NCBI RefSeq assembly: GCF_008806345.1
Contig: NZ_VZZJ01000004.1
Coordinates: 1 to 64,000, forward strand
Origin: Methylobacterium planeticum
GTDB taxonomy: Bacteria > Pseudomonadota > Alphaproteobacteria > Rhizobiales > Beijerinckiaceae
DNA: 64,000 bases
Direction of reading: 5' to 3'
Below, piece after piece: positions 45,334 through 54,367 of this stretch. The position numbers and the translations under genes are program-made. The notes beneath the pieces are model-generated. The model made no database searches, was not told the origin of the DNA, and worked only from the letters and a program-made list of their open reading frames with translations. The number at the start of each line of letters is the position of its first letter. The stretch's first letter is position 1.

Positions 45334-46497
45334 TCAGGCCGCCAGCCGGTCGAGGAGGCGATCCATCATGGCGTCGCAGGCTGCGAGCTGTGCGAGGGTG
45401 ATGAACTCGTCGGGCCTGTGACCCTGGTCCATCGAGCCCGGACCGCAGACGAGGGTCGGCGTTCCGAGGCGGCTGGCGAACAGCCCGCCCTCCGTCCCGA
45501 ACGCCACCTTGTGGGTCTTCACCCCGTGTGTCGGCCCGGGTCCCACGAGCGCGGCCAGGAAGGCGACGGCCTCGGAATCGACCGGCGTCGCCAGGCCCGG
45601 ATAGGCGTTCGTCGGCTCGACGACGATGCGGGCCTCCGGGAAGTCCGTGCGCCGCGCGGCGGCGATCGCCTCTCCGGCGTCGATCATCCGCCCGAGGATT
45701 GCCTCGGGATCGTCCGCCGCCACATTCCGGATCTCGAAATCGACCGTGCAGCGGCTCGGAACGATGTTCAGCGCCGTCCCGCCGTCGATCCGCCCGACAT
45801 GGAGCGTCGTGTAGGGCACCGCGTAGTCCGGGTCGCGCGCCCCTTCCTCGGTCAGCGCGTCCTGCCCGGCCCGCAGGGCCCCGACGAAGTCGCAGGCGAG
45901 GTGGATCGCGTTGAGGGCGTTCGGCGCGAGCGCGGAATGGCCGGCGACGCCGCAGCAGGTCGCCCGCGCGGCGAGCTTGCCCTTGTGGCCCGTGGCGATC
46001 CCCATCCCGGTCGGCTCGCCCACGATGGTCAGGCGCGGCCTGATCCCGCGCGCGGCGAGCCGGTCGATCAGGGAGCGGACGCCGACGCAGCCGATCTCCT
46101 CGTCGTGGCTGAAGGCGAGGTGCAGCGGGACGGCGAGGTCTCGGCCGGAGGCCCGCGCCGCGAGCGCGAGCGCGGCGGCGACGAAGCCCTTCATGTCGGC
46201 CGTGCCGCGGCCGTAGGCGCGATCCGCCTCGACGCGCAGCCGGAAGGGATCGGTCGTCCAGGCCTGCCCGGTGGCGGGCACGACGTCGGTGTGACCCGAC
46301 AGCATGATGCCGGGACGATCGGCCGGTCCGATGGTGGCGAAGAGGTTGGCCTTGCGTCCGCCTTCGGCCTCGACGAGTTCGCTGGCGATGCCGTGCCCCG
46401 CGAGGAAATCGCGCACGAAGTCGATCAGGGGCCGGTTCGGATCTCGGCTCACCGTCTCGAACGCCACCAGTCTGTCGAGCAATGTCAGCGTGTCCAT
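45334..46497 (-). CDS. ArgE-like M20 deacylase
   Basis: A 387-residue zinc hydrolase of the acetylornithine deacetylase branch. Metal and active-site regions visible are L-S-G-H-T-D-V-V-P, Y-G-R-G-T-A-D-M-K-G, S-H-D-E-E-I-G-C (two metal glutamates), and V-G-E-P-T-G. GGGAG is upstream of the ATG. It lies only 38 bases after livF, so a role in deacylating an imported N-acyl amino compound is more likely than arginine synthesis; the symbol is therefore left blank. Confidence 0.88.
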   Translation of the reverse strand: MDTLTLLDRLVAFETVSRDPNRPLIDFVRDFLAGHGIASELVEAEGGRKANLFATIGPADRPGIMLSGHTDVVPATGQAWTTDPFRLRVEADRAYGRGTADMKGFVAAALALAARASGRDLAVPLHLAFSHDEEIGCVGVRSLIDRLAARGIRPRLTIVGEPTGMGIATGHKGKLAARATCCGVAGHSALAPNALNAIHLACDFVGALRAGQDALTEEGARDPDYAVPYTTLHVGRIDGGTALNIVPSRCTVDFEIRNVAADDPEAILGRMIDAGEAIAAARRTDFPEARIVVEPTNAYPGLATPVDSEAVAFLAALVGPGPTHGVKTHKVAFGTEGGLFASRLGTPTLVCGPGSMDQGHRPDEFITLAQLAACDAMMDRLLDRLAA

Positions 46498-46535
46498 CGG
46501 CCCGCTCTCCCGGTTGGTCTGTGGTCGATCCGGCG

Positions 46536-47234
46536 TCAGAGGTAGAGATGCCGGACGGCGTCGTTGTCGAGGAGTTCGCGCGCCGTGCCCGTCGCGACGA
46601 CGCGGCCCTTCACCAGCATGACGCCGCGATGCGCGATCGAGAGCGCGGTCTCCGCGTTCTGCTCGATCAGCAGAACGGTCGTTCCCCGCCGGTTGACCTC
46701 CGCGACCGTGTCGAAATATTCGTCGATGAGCTTCGGCGAGAGGCCGAGGGACGGCTCGTCCATGACGATGAGCTTGGGGTCGCCGATGAGCGCGCGGGCC
46801 AGAGCGACCATCGCCTGCTCGCCCCCCGAGAGCGTGCCGGCCCGCTGCCCGATGCGCTCGCGCACGCGCGGGAACAGCTCCAGCATCGCCTCGAGCCGGC
46901 CCGCGAAATCGCCGCCGCCGCGCTGCGCCTCGAAGCCCAGGCGGATGTTGTCGCGCACCGACATGTCGGCGAAGAGCCGCCGCCCCTCCGGGACGAAGCC
47001 GATGCCGAGGCCGCTCAGCGCCTCGGTGCGCAGCGTCGCGATGTCCTGCCCCATGAGCGTCAGGCGGCCGCGCGCCAGGGGCAGGAGGCCCGACAGGGCC
47101 CGGAAGGTCGTCGTCTTGCCCGCGCCGTTGGGCCCCAGGATGCAGACGAGCTCGCCCTCCGCCACCCGGAAGGAAACGTCGCGCAGCATCGGGACGGCGC
47201 CGTAATTCGTATCGACGCTCTCAAGGACGAGCAT
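46536..47234 (-). CDS. Branched-chain-type ABC ATPase, LivF class
   Basis: A 232-residue ATPase with Walker A GPNGAGKTT, Q-loop in GIGFVPEGRRLF, signature LSGGEQAMVA, Walker B LIVMDEPSLGLSP and a switch residue in LLIEQN. Its start overlaps the end of livG by 14 bases (47221-47234), typical of liv operons. It pairs with LivG to power the LivH/LivM permease. Confidence 0.93.
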   Translation of the reverse strand: MLVLESVDTNYGAVPMLRDVSFRVAEGELVCILGPNGAGKTTTFRALSGLLPLARGRLTLMGQDIATLRTEALSGLGIGFVPEGRRLFADMSVRDNIRLGFEAQRGGGDFAGRLEAMLELFPRVRERIGQRAGTLSGGEQAMVALARALIGDPKLIVMDEPSLGLSPKLIDEYFDTVAEVNRRGTTVLLIEQNAETALSIAHRGVMLVKGRVVATGTARELLDNDAVRHLYL

Positions 47235-48033
47235 GCTGGGCCGCCTTTCTGCCGAGATAGGCCTCCTGCACGCGCGGGATGAGGCGCACCTCCTCGTAGA
47301 GGCCGTCGGCGAGCTTCTGGCCGTAATCGAGCACCAGCACCCGGTTCGGCAGGGATGCGACGAGGCGCATGTCATGCTCGATGATCATCAGAGCGAGCTC
47401 GGGGCGCGCGGCGCGGATCGCGCGGATATCGGCCATCAGCGCATCGGTGTCGGCGTCGTCCATGCCGGACGAGGGCTCGTCGAGGAGCAGCACCTTCGGC
47501 TCGCTCGCCAGCGCACGCGCGATCTCGAGGCGCCGCCGGTCGGCCTGCGGCAGCTCGGCGGCGGGGCGGTGGCGCTGCGCATAGAGAGTGCGCGACACCG
47601 CCTCGAGCAGCTCGGCGGCGCGCCTGGCCGCCTCGCGCAGTTCGGCCTCCGCACGCCCGCGGCGCAGGATCGCGTCGAGCAGGCCGCATCTCATGTGCAC
47701 GTGCCGGCCGATGACGACGTTGTCGAGCACCGAGAGATCGCCGAACAGGCGGCTCGACTGGAAAGTCCGGGCGATCCCCTTGGCGACGATCCGATGGGCC
47801 GGGAGGCCGTTGATCCGCTCGCCCTCGAGGCGGACCTCGCCGGAGGACGGCCTGTAGAGGCCGGTGACGATGTTCAGGAGCGTCGACTTCCCGGCCCCGT
47901 TCGGCCCGATGATGCCGAGGATCTCGCCCTTTCGCAGGGTGAAGTCGACCTCGGCCATCGCCACGAGGCCGCCGAAGCGCATGGTGAGGCCGCGGCCCTC
48001 CAGGATCACGGGTGCGTCGACAGCTGCGCGCAT
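47221..48033 (-). CDS. Branched-chain-type ABC ATPase, LivG class
   Basis: A 270-residue ATPase with Walker A GPNGAGKST, FGGLVAMAEVDF before it, R-T-F-Q-S-S-R-L-F in the Q-loop, and Walker B VLLLDEPSSGMDD. Its signature is degenerate, reading A-E-L-P-Q-A-D-R-R-R-L-E where L-S-x-G-x-x-R is expected, so the ABC signature is weak; LivF would then carry a canonical one. It starts three bases after the LivM stop (TGA at 48036-48038, ATG at 48033). Confidence 0.9.
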   Translation of the reverse strand: MRAAVDAPVILEGRGLTMRFGGLVAMAEVDFTLRKGEILGIIGPNGAGKSTLLNIVTGLYRPSSGEVRLEGERINGLPAHRIVAKGIARTFQSSRLFGDLSVLDNVVIGRHVHMRCGLLDAILRRGRAEAELREAARRAAELLEAVSRTLYAQRHRPAAELPQADRRRLEIARALASEPKVLLLDEPSSGMDDADTDALMADIRAIRAARPELALMIIEHDMRLVASLPNRVLVLDYGQKLADGLYEEVRLIPRVQEAYLGRKAAQHARP

Positions 48034-48035
48034 CG

Positions 48036-49208
48036 TCAGGCCCCATACCGGCGCAGGCGCTGCGGGAAGAGGCCCTGCGGGCGGATCATCAGGAAGGCGA
48101 TCACCGTCACGCCGAAGAACAGGATCCGGTAGTCGGAAAAGGCCCGCAGCTTTTCCGGCAACAGCGTGAGCAGGAAGGCTCCGACGATGACGCCGAGCGT
48201 GTTGTCCATCCCGCCGGCGATGACCATGGTCATGATGGTCACCGAGACCAGGAAGGTGAAGTTGTCCGGCGAGATGAAGCCGACGTAGAAGGCGTAGATG
48301 GTGCCGGCGAAACCGGCCAGGAACGCATCGACCGCGAAGGCCAGGACCTTGTACCACGTCGCGTTGATGCCCTGGCAGCGCGCCGCGAGCTCGTCCGCCC
48401 GCAGCGCGTTCCACGCCAGGCCGACCCGCGAATCGTGCACGCGCCGGGCGAACAGGATCGCGATGCCGACGAGCACCGCCGAGAGGTAGTAGAAATTCGC
48501 CTGGGACGGCAGGTCGTGGCCGAGGATCACCAGAGGCGCGGCGAAGGAATGCCCGAACAGCTCCGGCGCCGGGATCCCGACGAGGCCGTTCGGGCCGCCG
48601 GTGAATTCGAGGTTGTTGAGCAACTGGTGGATGACGACGCCGAAGGCGATCGTCACGAGGGCGAGGTAGCTGTCGCGCGTGCGCATCGAGGGCACGCCGA
48701 GGAGGAAGCCGAAGATCGTGGCGACGATCGCCGCGGCGGGCAGCGCGAGCCAGAAGCTGACGTCCCAGTTCAGGGCCAGCAGCGCGGAGGCATAAGCCCC
48801 GATCCCGTAGGAGGCGCCTGTCGCGAAGTTCGGGATGTTCGCGCTGCCGAGCTGGAAATTCAGCGCCAGCGCGAGCACGGCGTAGAGCTGCCCGATGACG
48901 AGCAGGTGCAGCGCGTAGGTGCTCTTCTCGAGGACGAACGGGAACAGGAGGACGAGGACGAGGCCGAGGCCGGTGGCGAAGCGGGCCTGATCGGCGAAGG
49001 CCGCCTCGATCCGTGCCTCGAGGGCGGGCCTGCGCTGCATCGTGACGAGCGCGGCGCCGAACAGGGCCAGCAGCGCGACGACGAGGCGCCCATCCTCGGC
49101 GAGCAGGAACTGCCTCAGGAACAACGCGCCCGCAGCCTCGATCGCCGCGACGAGCGCGATGGCCCGGGGCGCCGCGACGGCAGGATGGCGCAGCTTCGAT
49201 GCAGACAT
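48036..49208 (-). CDS. Branched-chain-type ABC permease, LivM class
   Basis: A 390-residue inner-membrane permease, longer than most LivM because of an N-terminal extension with two or three extra hydrophobic segments (residues 18-110). The core begins at L-Y-A-V-L-A-L-A-L-N and includes GASYGIGAYASAL, the G-V-P-S-M-R-T-R-D-S-Y cytosolic loop, GGPNGLVGIP, and the LivM-like end IRPQGLFPQRLRRYG. It is four bases downstream of LivH. Confidence 0.92.
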   Translation of the reverse strand: MSASKLRHPAVAAPRAIALVAAIEAAGALFLRQFLLAEDGRLVVALLALFGAALVTMQRRPALEARIEAAFADQARFATGLGLVLVLLFPFVLEKSTYALHLLVIGQLYAVLALALNFQLGSANIPNFATGASYGIGAYASALLALNWDVSFWLALPAAAIVATIFGFLLGVPSMRTRDSYLALVTIAFGVVIHQLLNNLEFTGGPNGLVGIPAPELFGHSFAAPLVILGHDLPSQANFYYLSAVLVGIAILFARRVHDSRVGLAWNALRADELAARCQGINATWYKVLAFAVDAFLAGFAGTIYAFYVGFISPDNFTFLVSVTIMTMVIAGGMDNTLGVIVGAFLLTLLPEKLRAFSDYRILFFGVTVIAFLMIRPQGLFPQRLRRYGA

Positions 49209-49212
49209 CGTC

Positions 49213-50130
49213 TCAAACCTTCTCGACGACCGTGCGGCCCAGGAGACCGCTCGGGCGGAAGACCAGCACGGCGATCACGAGGAGGAAGACGAAGACCAGC
49301 CGATAGGACGCGCCGTTCGGGATCGTGGCCTGCACCAGCGTGTCGATGCCGGCGATCAGCAGGCTGCCGATGATGGCGCCCGGCATCGAGCCGAGGCCCC
49401 CCGCGACCGCCGCCGAGAAGCCGATGAGCCCGACATCGACGCTGAAGTCGAAGCGGACGATCCCGGCATATCCCGAGAAGAAGAGGCCCCCGACCGCGCC
49501 GATGGCGGAGGCGATGAAGAAGGTGAGCCGGAAGATGCGCTCCGGCGAGATCGCCATGAGGCGCGCCGCGTCGCGATCCTGCGAGACCGCCTTGATGTGC
49601 AGGCCGAGGCGGGTGTTGCCGAGGATGAAGAACAGCGCCCCGACGCACAGGACGGACACGGCGATCGCCACGAGGTTGAACAGCGGCACCGACGTGCCGA
49701 ACAGCGCGAGGTTGCCCGACACGAGGCGCGGGATGGCGTGGGGGTTCGAGCCGTTCGGGAAAAGGTGCCGGATGAGTTCCCGCAGAACGATCCCGAGGGC
49801 CACCGTCGCCACGAGCGCCATCATGGCGGGCGCGTTCCGGAAGCGCTTGATCACGGTGGCGTAGAGGACGCTCCCGATCAGGCCCGTCGCCGCGACGGCC
49901 AGCAGCGCCGCGAGGGCGAACCCGGCCGGGGAGGAGGCGCCTCCGAGAGTGCCGGCCAGGGCCGGCATCAGCGCCAGGGCCAGGAACGGCGCGGTCAGCG
50001 CGACGTCGGCGTGGGAGAAGTGGATGATGTTGAGGACCCCGAACAGCAGGCTGAAGCCGACGGCGATGAGGGCGTAGATCGAGCCGAGCGTGATGAGGTT
50101 GAGAAGCTGCTGTGCGATCTGCGCGGCCAT
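49213..50130 (-). CDS. Branched-chain-type ABC permease, LivH class
   Basis: A 305-residue permease and the first gene of the leftward liv operon. It has L-N-L-I-T-L-G-S-I-Y-A-L-I-A-V-G, FGVLNIIHFSHADV (the LivH N-F-A-H-x-D/E loop), and GLGSMPGAIIGSLLIAG near the end. The start ATG at 50128-50130 is followed immediately by MAAQIAQQLLNL. A binding-protein gene is encoded divergently at 50500. Confidence 0.92.
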   Translation of the reverse strand: MAAQIAQQLLNLITLGSIYALIAVGFSLLFGVLNIIHFSHADVALTAPFLALALMPALAGTLGGASSPAGFALAALLAVAATGLIGSVLYATVIKRFRNAPAMMALVATVALGIVLRELIRHLFPNGSNPHAIPRLVSGNLALFGTSVPLFNLVAIAVSVLCVGALFFILGNTRLGLHIKAVSQDRDAARLMAISPERIFRLTFFIASAIGAVGGLFFSGYAGIVRFDFSVDVGLIGFSAAVAGGLGSMPGAIIGSLLIAGIDTLVQATIPNGASYRLVFVFLLVIAVLVFRPSGLLGRTVVEKV

Positions 50131-50499
50131 GTCTGCCTCATACGAACGTTCGGCCGGCTCAGGACGCGACCGGGCCCTCGGAGCAATTCGCGAAGCTCCC
50201 GCTCTCCGGGAGGTCATACCCGCGGCGCCACATCCTGGCACGACGGCACGGCGAGCGTTTCGCGAGAGGCTCTGACACGGACGGTAGACCGGGGCGAGGC
50301 CGGGGAGTGGTCGTATTTTCAGAACCCGGGCTTCGCCGGATCGGAAAGAGCGGCTCCGCTGCTTCGGAAAAAGAGCGTCTCCGCTTCCGAAGATTCGATT
50401 TGCCTCGGTTTTCGAAGGACGGATGCTTGAGTATCGAGCACACGGGACGGCGCGCCCGGAACCGATGGGTCCGCCGCGGGCGCCTGCGAGGAGGGGACA
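50131..50499. promoter_or_regulatory. Divergent promoter region of the second liv system
   Basis: This 369-base gap separates the leftward liv operon from its likely binding-protein gene. At 50344-50392 an imperfect direct repeat of about 26 bases (TCGGAAA..GCGxCTCCGCT) occurs twice. Its right part contains an inverted repeat, CTTCGGAA (50362-50369) with TTCCGAAG (50385-50392). These are plausible sites for the LysR regulator at 41740, although LysR sites usually contain T-N11-A. Confidence 0.35.
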
Positions 50500-51633
50500 A
50501 TGCGTTTTGGTTCGGGGATTCCAGGCCGCGCGTTCGGGGCCGTCCGCGCCCTGATGGCCACCGCGATCCTCGCCGGAGGCGTCACGGTCGCCCTGGCGCA
50601 GGAGACCGTGAAGATCGGCTTCATCGGTCCACTGAGCGGCGGCAATGCCCAGCAGGGTCTGTCCGCGCGGAACGGCTTCCAGCTCGCCATCGACCAAGCC
50701 AACGCGTCGGGCCTGCCCTTCAGGATCGAGCCCGTCATCCTCGACGACGCCGCGAATCCGCAGACGGGCGTTTCCGCCGCCCTGAAGCTGACAAACGACA
50801 GCCGGGTCGTCGCGGCGACGGGGCACTGGAACAGCGGCGTCGCGCTCGCGACCATCCCGGTCTTCCAGCGGGCCGGCCTCCCGTTCATCGTCTGGGGCGC
50901 GATCTCGCCGAAGATCACCGAGCGCAACAACCCGATGGTCTCCCGGGTGGTCACGACTCTCGTCAACACCAACGAGCCCCTGGCCGCCTGGGCGGCCCAG
51001 ACGATCGGCAAGTCGATTGCCATCGTGTCCGATACGAGCGATTACGGGGCCGCCAACACCAGGAACTTCGAGAAGTTCTACACCGCGGCCGGCGGCAGGA
51101 TCGTCGCCACGGAGGCGGCACCGGTCGGCACAACCGATTTCCGTGCCCTCCTGACCAAGATCAAGGCCCTGTCTCCGGATGCCGTCTATTTCGGCGGCGT
51201 CGTCACGGAGGCCGGGCTCGTGCGCCAGCAGATGGCCGAGTTGGGGATGACTGCCCCGATGATCGGCGTCGACGGGTTCCACGATCCCGATTTCATCAAG
51301 ATCGCGGGGCCGGCGGCCGAGGGCACGATCGCCGGCATCGTCAAGGAGAAGGGCAATCCGCAGCTCGCGAAGCTGACGCAGGATTATCAGGCCGCCGCGT
51401 TCGCGGAGCCCGCGAGCACCTACACGAAGAACGCCTACGACGCGACGAACATCATCGTGGCGGCGATCCGAAAAGCGGGCACGAAGGACAAGGCCGCGAT
51501 CGCGAAGGCGATCCGCGAGACGCAGTACGACGGCGCGATGGGCCATACGAGCTTCGACGACAATGGCCAGACGAAGCTCCCGGTCGAGCTCGAATTGCGG
51601 ACCGTGAAGAACGGGGCCTGGGCGACGCGTTAG
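50500..51633 (+). CDS. Branched-chain-type ABC substrate-binding protein
   Basis: A 377-residue periplasmic binding protein. The Sec leader (ALMATAILAGGVTVALAQ) ends at A-Q-E-T; the mature chain begins V-K-I-G-F-I-G-P-L-S-G-G, as in LivJ/LivK. It has DDAANPQTGVSAALKL, F-I-V-W-G-A-I-S and a canonical Y-D-A-T-N end. GAGGGG lies upstream of the ATG. It is divergent from livHMGF and most probably delivers ligand to it. Ligand specificity is unknown. Confidence 0.92.
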   Translation: MRFGSGIPGRAFGAVRALMATAILAGGVTVALAQETVKIGFIGPLSGGNAQQGLSARNGFQLAIDQANASGLPFRIEPVILDDAANPQTGVSAALKLTNDSRVVAATGHWNSGVALATIPVFQRAGLPFIVWGAISPKITERNNPMVSRVVTTLVNTNEPLAAWAAQTIGKSIAIVSDTSDYGAANTRNFEKFYTAAGGRIVATEAAPVGTTDFRALLTKIKALSPDAVYFGGVVTEAGLVRQQMAELGMTAPMIGVDGFHDPDFIKIAGPAAEGTIAGIVKEKGNPQLAKLTQDYQAAAFAEPASTYTKNAYDATNIIVAAIRKAGTKDKAAIAKAIRETQYDGAMGHTSFDDNGQTKLPVELELRTVKNGAWATR

Positions 51634-51928
51634 CAGCCTGCCTTCGTGCAGTGCCTCGGCGACGGCGCCCCGGGCGTCCGGGTGACGGTGCGGCACGCGC
51701 CGCGGAAGGCGGTCCGTCGCCCGACCCGGACCGGTCGACCCGCTGTCCGCCGCGCGGCGACAGCTTGCGAGGCTTGGCTCGGACCGGCGCGCGCGGGACG
51801 GGGGCGCAGGCGGACGTCGATGCCTGAGCCTTCTGCGAGCGCGTGTCTTCGGCCGGAGAACAGCCGGAGTCCGCTCGCGCATCACCGATGCTGGCTGGGA
51901 CGGAGGGTCCGGCGCCCGTTGCGTCGGA

Positions 51929-52441
51929 TCAGGAACTCGCCTTGTCGGATGGGGTCCTGATCAGCGCCTTGAGCTGATCGGACATCGGAAATTCGAGGTT
52001 CAGCCCGCGCGGCGGCACCGGGGCTTCGAACCACCTCCTGTACAGGTCTGCGAACGCGCCCGATGTCATCAGGCCGACGAGCGTCCCGTCGACGAGCGCC
52101 TTGAAGGCCGGATCGTCCTTGCGGAACATCAGGGCGTCGGGGTCGGCCGAGTACGATGTGTCGAGGATCGACAGTTTGGATGGGTCCTTGGCATTCGCTC
52201 GCACGCCGGCGAGCAGGATGTCGTCTTCCATGAATGCAGACGCGCGGCCCGTCTCGACGAGCAGGAACGATTCAGCGTGGTCCTTGCCGTGGATGATGTT
52301 CAGCTTCAGCCCCTGATCCTGGTTGAGCTTGTTGATGAACTGAGCGGTGTTGGTCCCGGCCGTCACCGCCACCGTCCTTCCCTTGAGATCGTCCGGCGAC
52401 GCGATGCCGCCGCCCGGCCCGATCTGGTTCTTCGACCTGAG
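51929..52441 (-). pseudogene. GltI-like amino-acid binding protein, C-terminal remnant
   Basis: The C-terminal 170 residues of a glutamate/aspartate-type periplasmic protein are present: S-P-D-D-L-K-G-R-T-V-A-V-T-A-G-T, F-L-L-V-E-T-G-R-A-x-A-F-x-x-D-D-I-L-L-A, and the tail P-V-P-P-x-G-L-N-L-x-F-P-M-S. The signal peptide and first lobe (about 125 residues) are missing and the upstream frame is noise. A deletion between this gene and the DadA-like gene is likely. Confidence 0.78.
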
Positions 52442-52567
52442 TGCGGCTGACGAGGGGGCGTCCGGGCCGGACCGCACGCATCGGCTCGGCAGCTCTCTGC
52501 CCTTCGGTCTCCAAGGCGCGCATGTCGGAGCGCCGCCCGACCCGCTCCCCCAGGGCCCGCATCGGAC

Positions 52568-53842
52568 TTACAGGAAACGTCGAGGATCGAAGGGGCTCAA
52601 GGGGATCTCGGGCGCGGCGCGGCTGACGAGCTGGGCGACAATTCGACCCGTCCGAGCCGAGCCCACCAGGCCGACATGGCCGTGTCCGAAGGCGTAGATC
52701 ACGTCGGCGGTCTTTCGCGCAGGTCCGATGCAGGGCCGCCCGTCCGGCATGCTCGGACGATGCCCGAGCCAGACGCGCGGGCTGTCCGCCGGCACGCTCC
52801 CGGCCAGCTTCGGAAACATCGAGATCAGATGGTCGCGAAGGATGTCGGCCCGTTTCCAGTTGGGCGCCGCCGCCAAGCCCGCGAACTCGACCTGCCCGGC
52901 GGCCCGCAGGCCACCGTCCATGAAATTGGCGATCATCTTGGCGTCGGACGCCATCACGGGCGTGCGTGGACCGACTTCGGCGTCCGGGATCATCACGTGG
53001 TAGCCGCGCTCGCTCTCGAGGGGGAGCGGGTCGCCGAGCGATGCGGCCAGCGCCCGCGAGCGCGCTCCGGCCGCCACCACGGCGCAGTCGCAGGCGATGT
53101 CCCCCTGTTCCGTCGTCACGGCCGTGAGGCGTCCCTGCGCGTGACGGAAGCCCGTTGCGCGGGTCGCAACGTATCTGGCGCCGCGCTCGCAGGCGAGCCT
53201 GGCCAGGGCGGCCACGTAGTTGCCGGGATCGCGGCAATGCCCCGCCTCTTCGACCACGAGTCCGAAGGTATAGCGTGGATGCAGATCGGGCTCCCGCTGC
53301 CGAAGTTCTTCGGCGGAGAGTTCGAGCCACGCGACGCCAACCTTGCGCCGGATGGCCCAGGATCGGGCGTCGTCCTCGAACGCTGCGCGATCGGGATAGA
53401 CGTGCAGGACGCCGCGCCGCTCGATCAGCCCTGCCACGCCGGCCTCGGCGGCGAGGCTCGCGTGGAATTTCGGCGCGTCGACCAGGAGCGTCCTCAGGGC
53501 TTCTGCCGTCTGCTCCACCTGGGCTGCGCTCCTGGCTTCCAGGAGGAAGCGGATCAGCCAGGGCAGGATCACCGGCAGGTAGGTCCACCGGATCGAGAGG
53601 GGGCCGAGCGGATCGAGGAGGAACGACGGGACCTTCTTCCACATCCCGGGCTCGGCTGGCGGGATGACGGAATGCGAGGAGAGCCAGCCGGCATTGCCGT
53701 AGCTCGACGCGTGCTCGCCGCCCGGCTGGCCCGGGTCGACCACCGTGACCCGGTGCGCGGCCCGCAGACACTCGATGGCGCTCACCGTCCCGACCGCGCC
53801 GGAGCCGATGATGACGACATGGCGGCTTGAACCTGCGGGCAT
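52568..53842 (-). CDS. D-amino-acid dehydrogenase-like FAD oxidoreductase
   Basis: A 424-residue DadA-type flavoprotein. FAD binding begins with V-V-I-I-G-S-G-A-V-G (9-18), with YGNAGWLS typical of DadA, then ARSRALAASLG and ERGYHVMIP, and the closing G-L-V-G-S-A-R-T-G-R-I-V-A-Q-L. DadA enzymes deaminate D-amino acids and pass electrons to the membrane chain. The frame is intact. Amino-acid uptake genes on either side are damaged (51929) or leaderless (54368), so it may be left from a decaying D-amino-acid locus. Confidence 0.88.
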   Translation of the reverse strand: MPAGSSRHVVIIGSGAVGTVSAIECLRAAHRVTVVDPGQPGGEHASSYGNAGWLSSHSVIPPAEPGMWKKVPSFLLDPLGPLSIRWTYLPVILPWLIRFLLEARSAAQVEQTAEALRTLLVDAPKFHASLAAEAGVAGLIERRGVLHVYPDRAAFEDDARSWAIRRKVGVAWLELSAEELRQREPDLHPRYTFGLVVEEAGHCRDPGNYVAALARLACERGARYVATRATGFRHAQGRLTAVTTEQGDIACDCAVVAAGARSRALAASLGDPLPLESERGYHVMIPDAEVGPRTPVMASDAKMIANFMDGGLRAAGQVEFAGLAAAPNWKRADILRDHLISMFPKLAGSVPADSPRVWLGHRPSMPDGRPCIGPARKTADVIYAFGHGHVGLVGSARTGRIVAQLVSRAAPEIPLSPFDPRRFL

Positions 53843-54367
53843 CCGTCTTCCTCAATGGGCGCCGTCGAGCGCTCGGCGGCTCTGCCGGACCGCCCCGGAG
53901 CCCTAGCACGGTTCGGCGCGAACGTTCGGTCCTGCGCGCCGCCCCGGGTTCGATCCGCAGGTCCGGCAATCGGCAGGATGCCCCTTAAAAGCCGCGCGAT
54001 CCTGTCCCGCGCCGCTCGAGGTCCGGCGAGCGTCCGCGTGGAGAGAGGACGGTCGTCTTCCGTACGGGTTGTTTCCAAAGCATTGCACGGGTTTCACGGA
54101 TTGAGTTCTATCGCGCTGCATGCACGCGGTCTTAGGCGAGAATTGCCTTCCACCATCCGATTGCCCCGGGCTCGATGAGCATGCGCTGGCTCACGGCCGC
54201 CCTCGACGGGTTCTCGATCCGGCAGGTCGCAGCATGACCCGGGCGCCATTCCTGATCTTGCCGGCGGATCGAGGCCTGTCGGGATCGACAGGCCAATCCT
54301 CGGACTTCGATCATCAGCATCTTCTTCTCAGAAATCGTGCGGGCTTGCTCAGGCGGTGCAAGGTGTT
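53843..54367. other. Intergenic region, nothing recognised
   Basis: About 525 bases between the divergent DadA-like and binding-protein genes. Frames crossing it are Arg/Pro-rich. It presumably contains the promoters of both genes. I searched by eye for a truncated signal peptide in frame with the downstream gene and found none back to 54302. Confidence 0.4.

Noticed and set aside
45334..46497. Calling the M20 gene argE for arginine biosynthesis
   Set aside because: It sits 38 bases after livF in a catabolic transporter operon, so a specialised deacylase is more likely; most alphaproteobacteria use ArgJ for arginine.
49213..51885. LivH reading frame extended to 890 codons
   Set aside because: The part upstream of 50130 is antisense to the binding-protein gene and is not protein-like; the true start is the ATG at 50128-50130.
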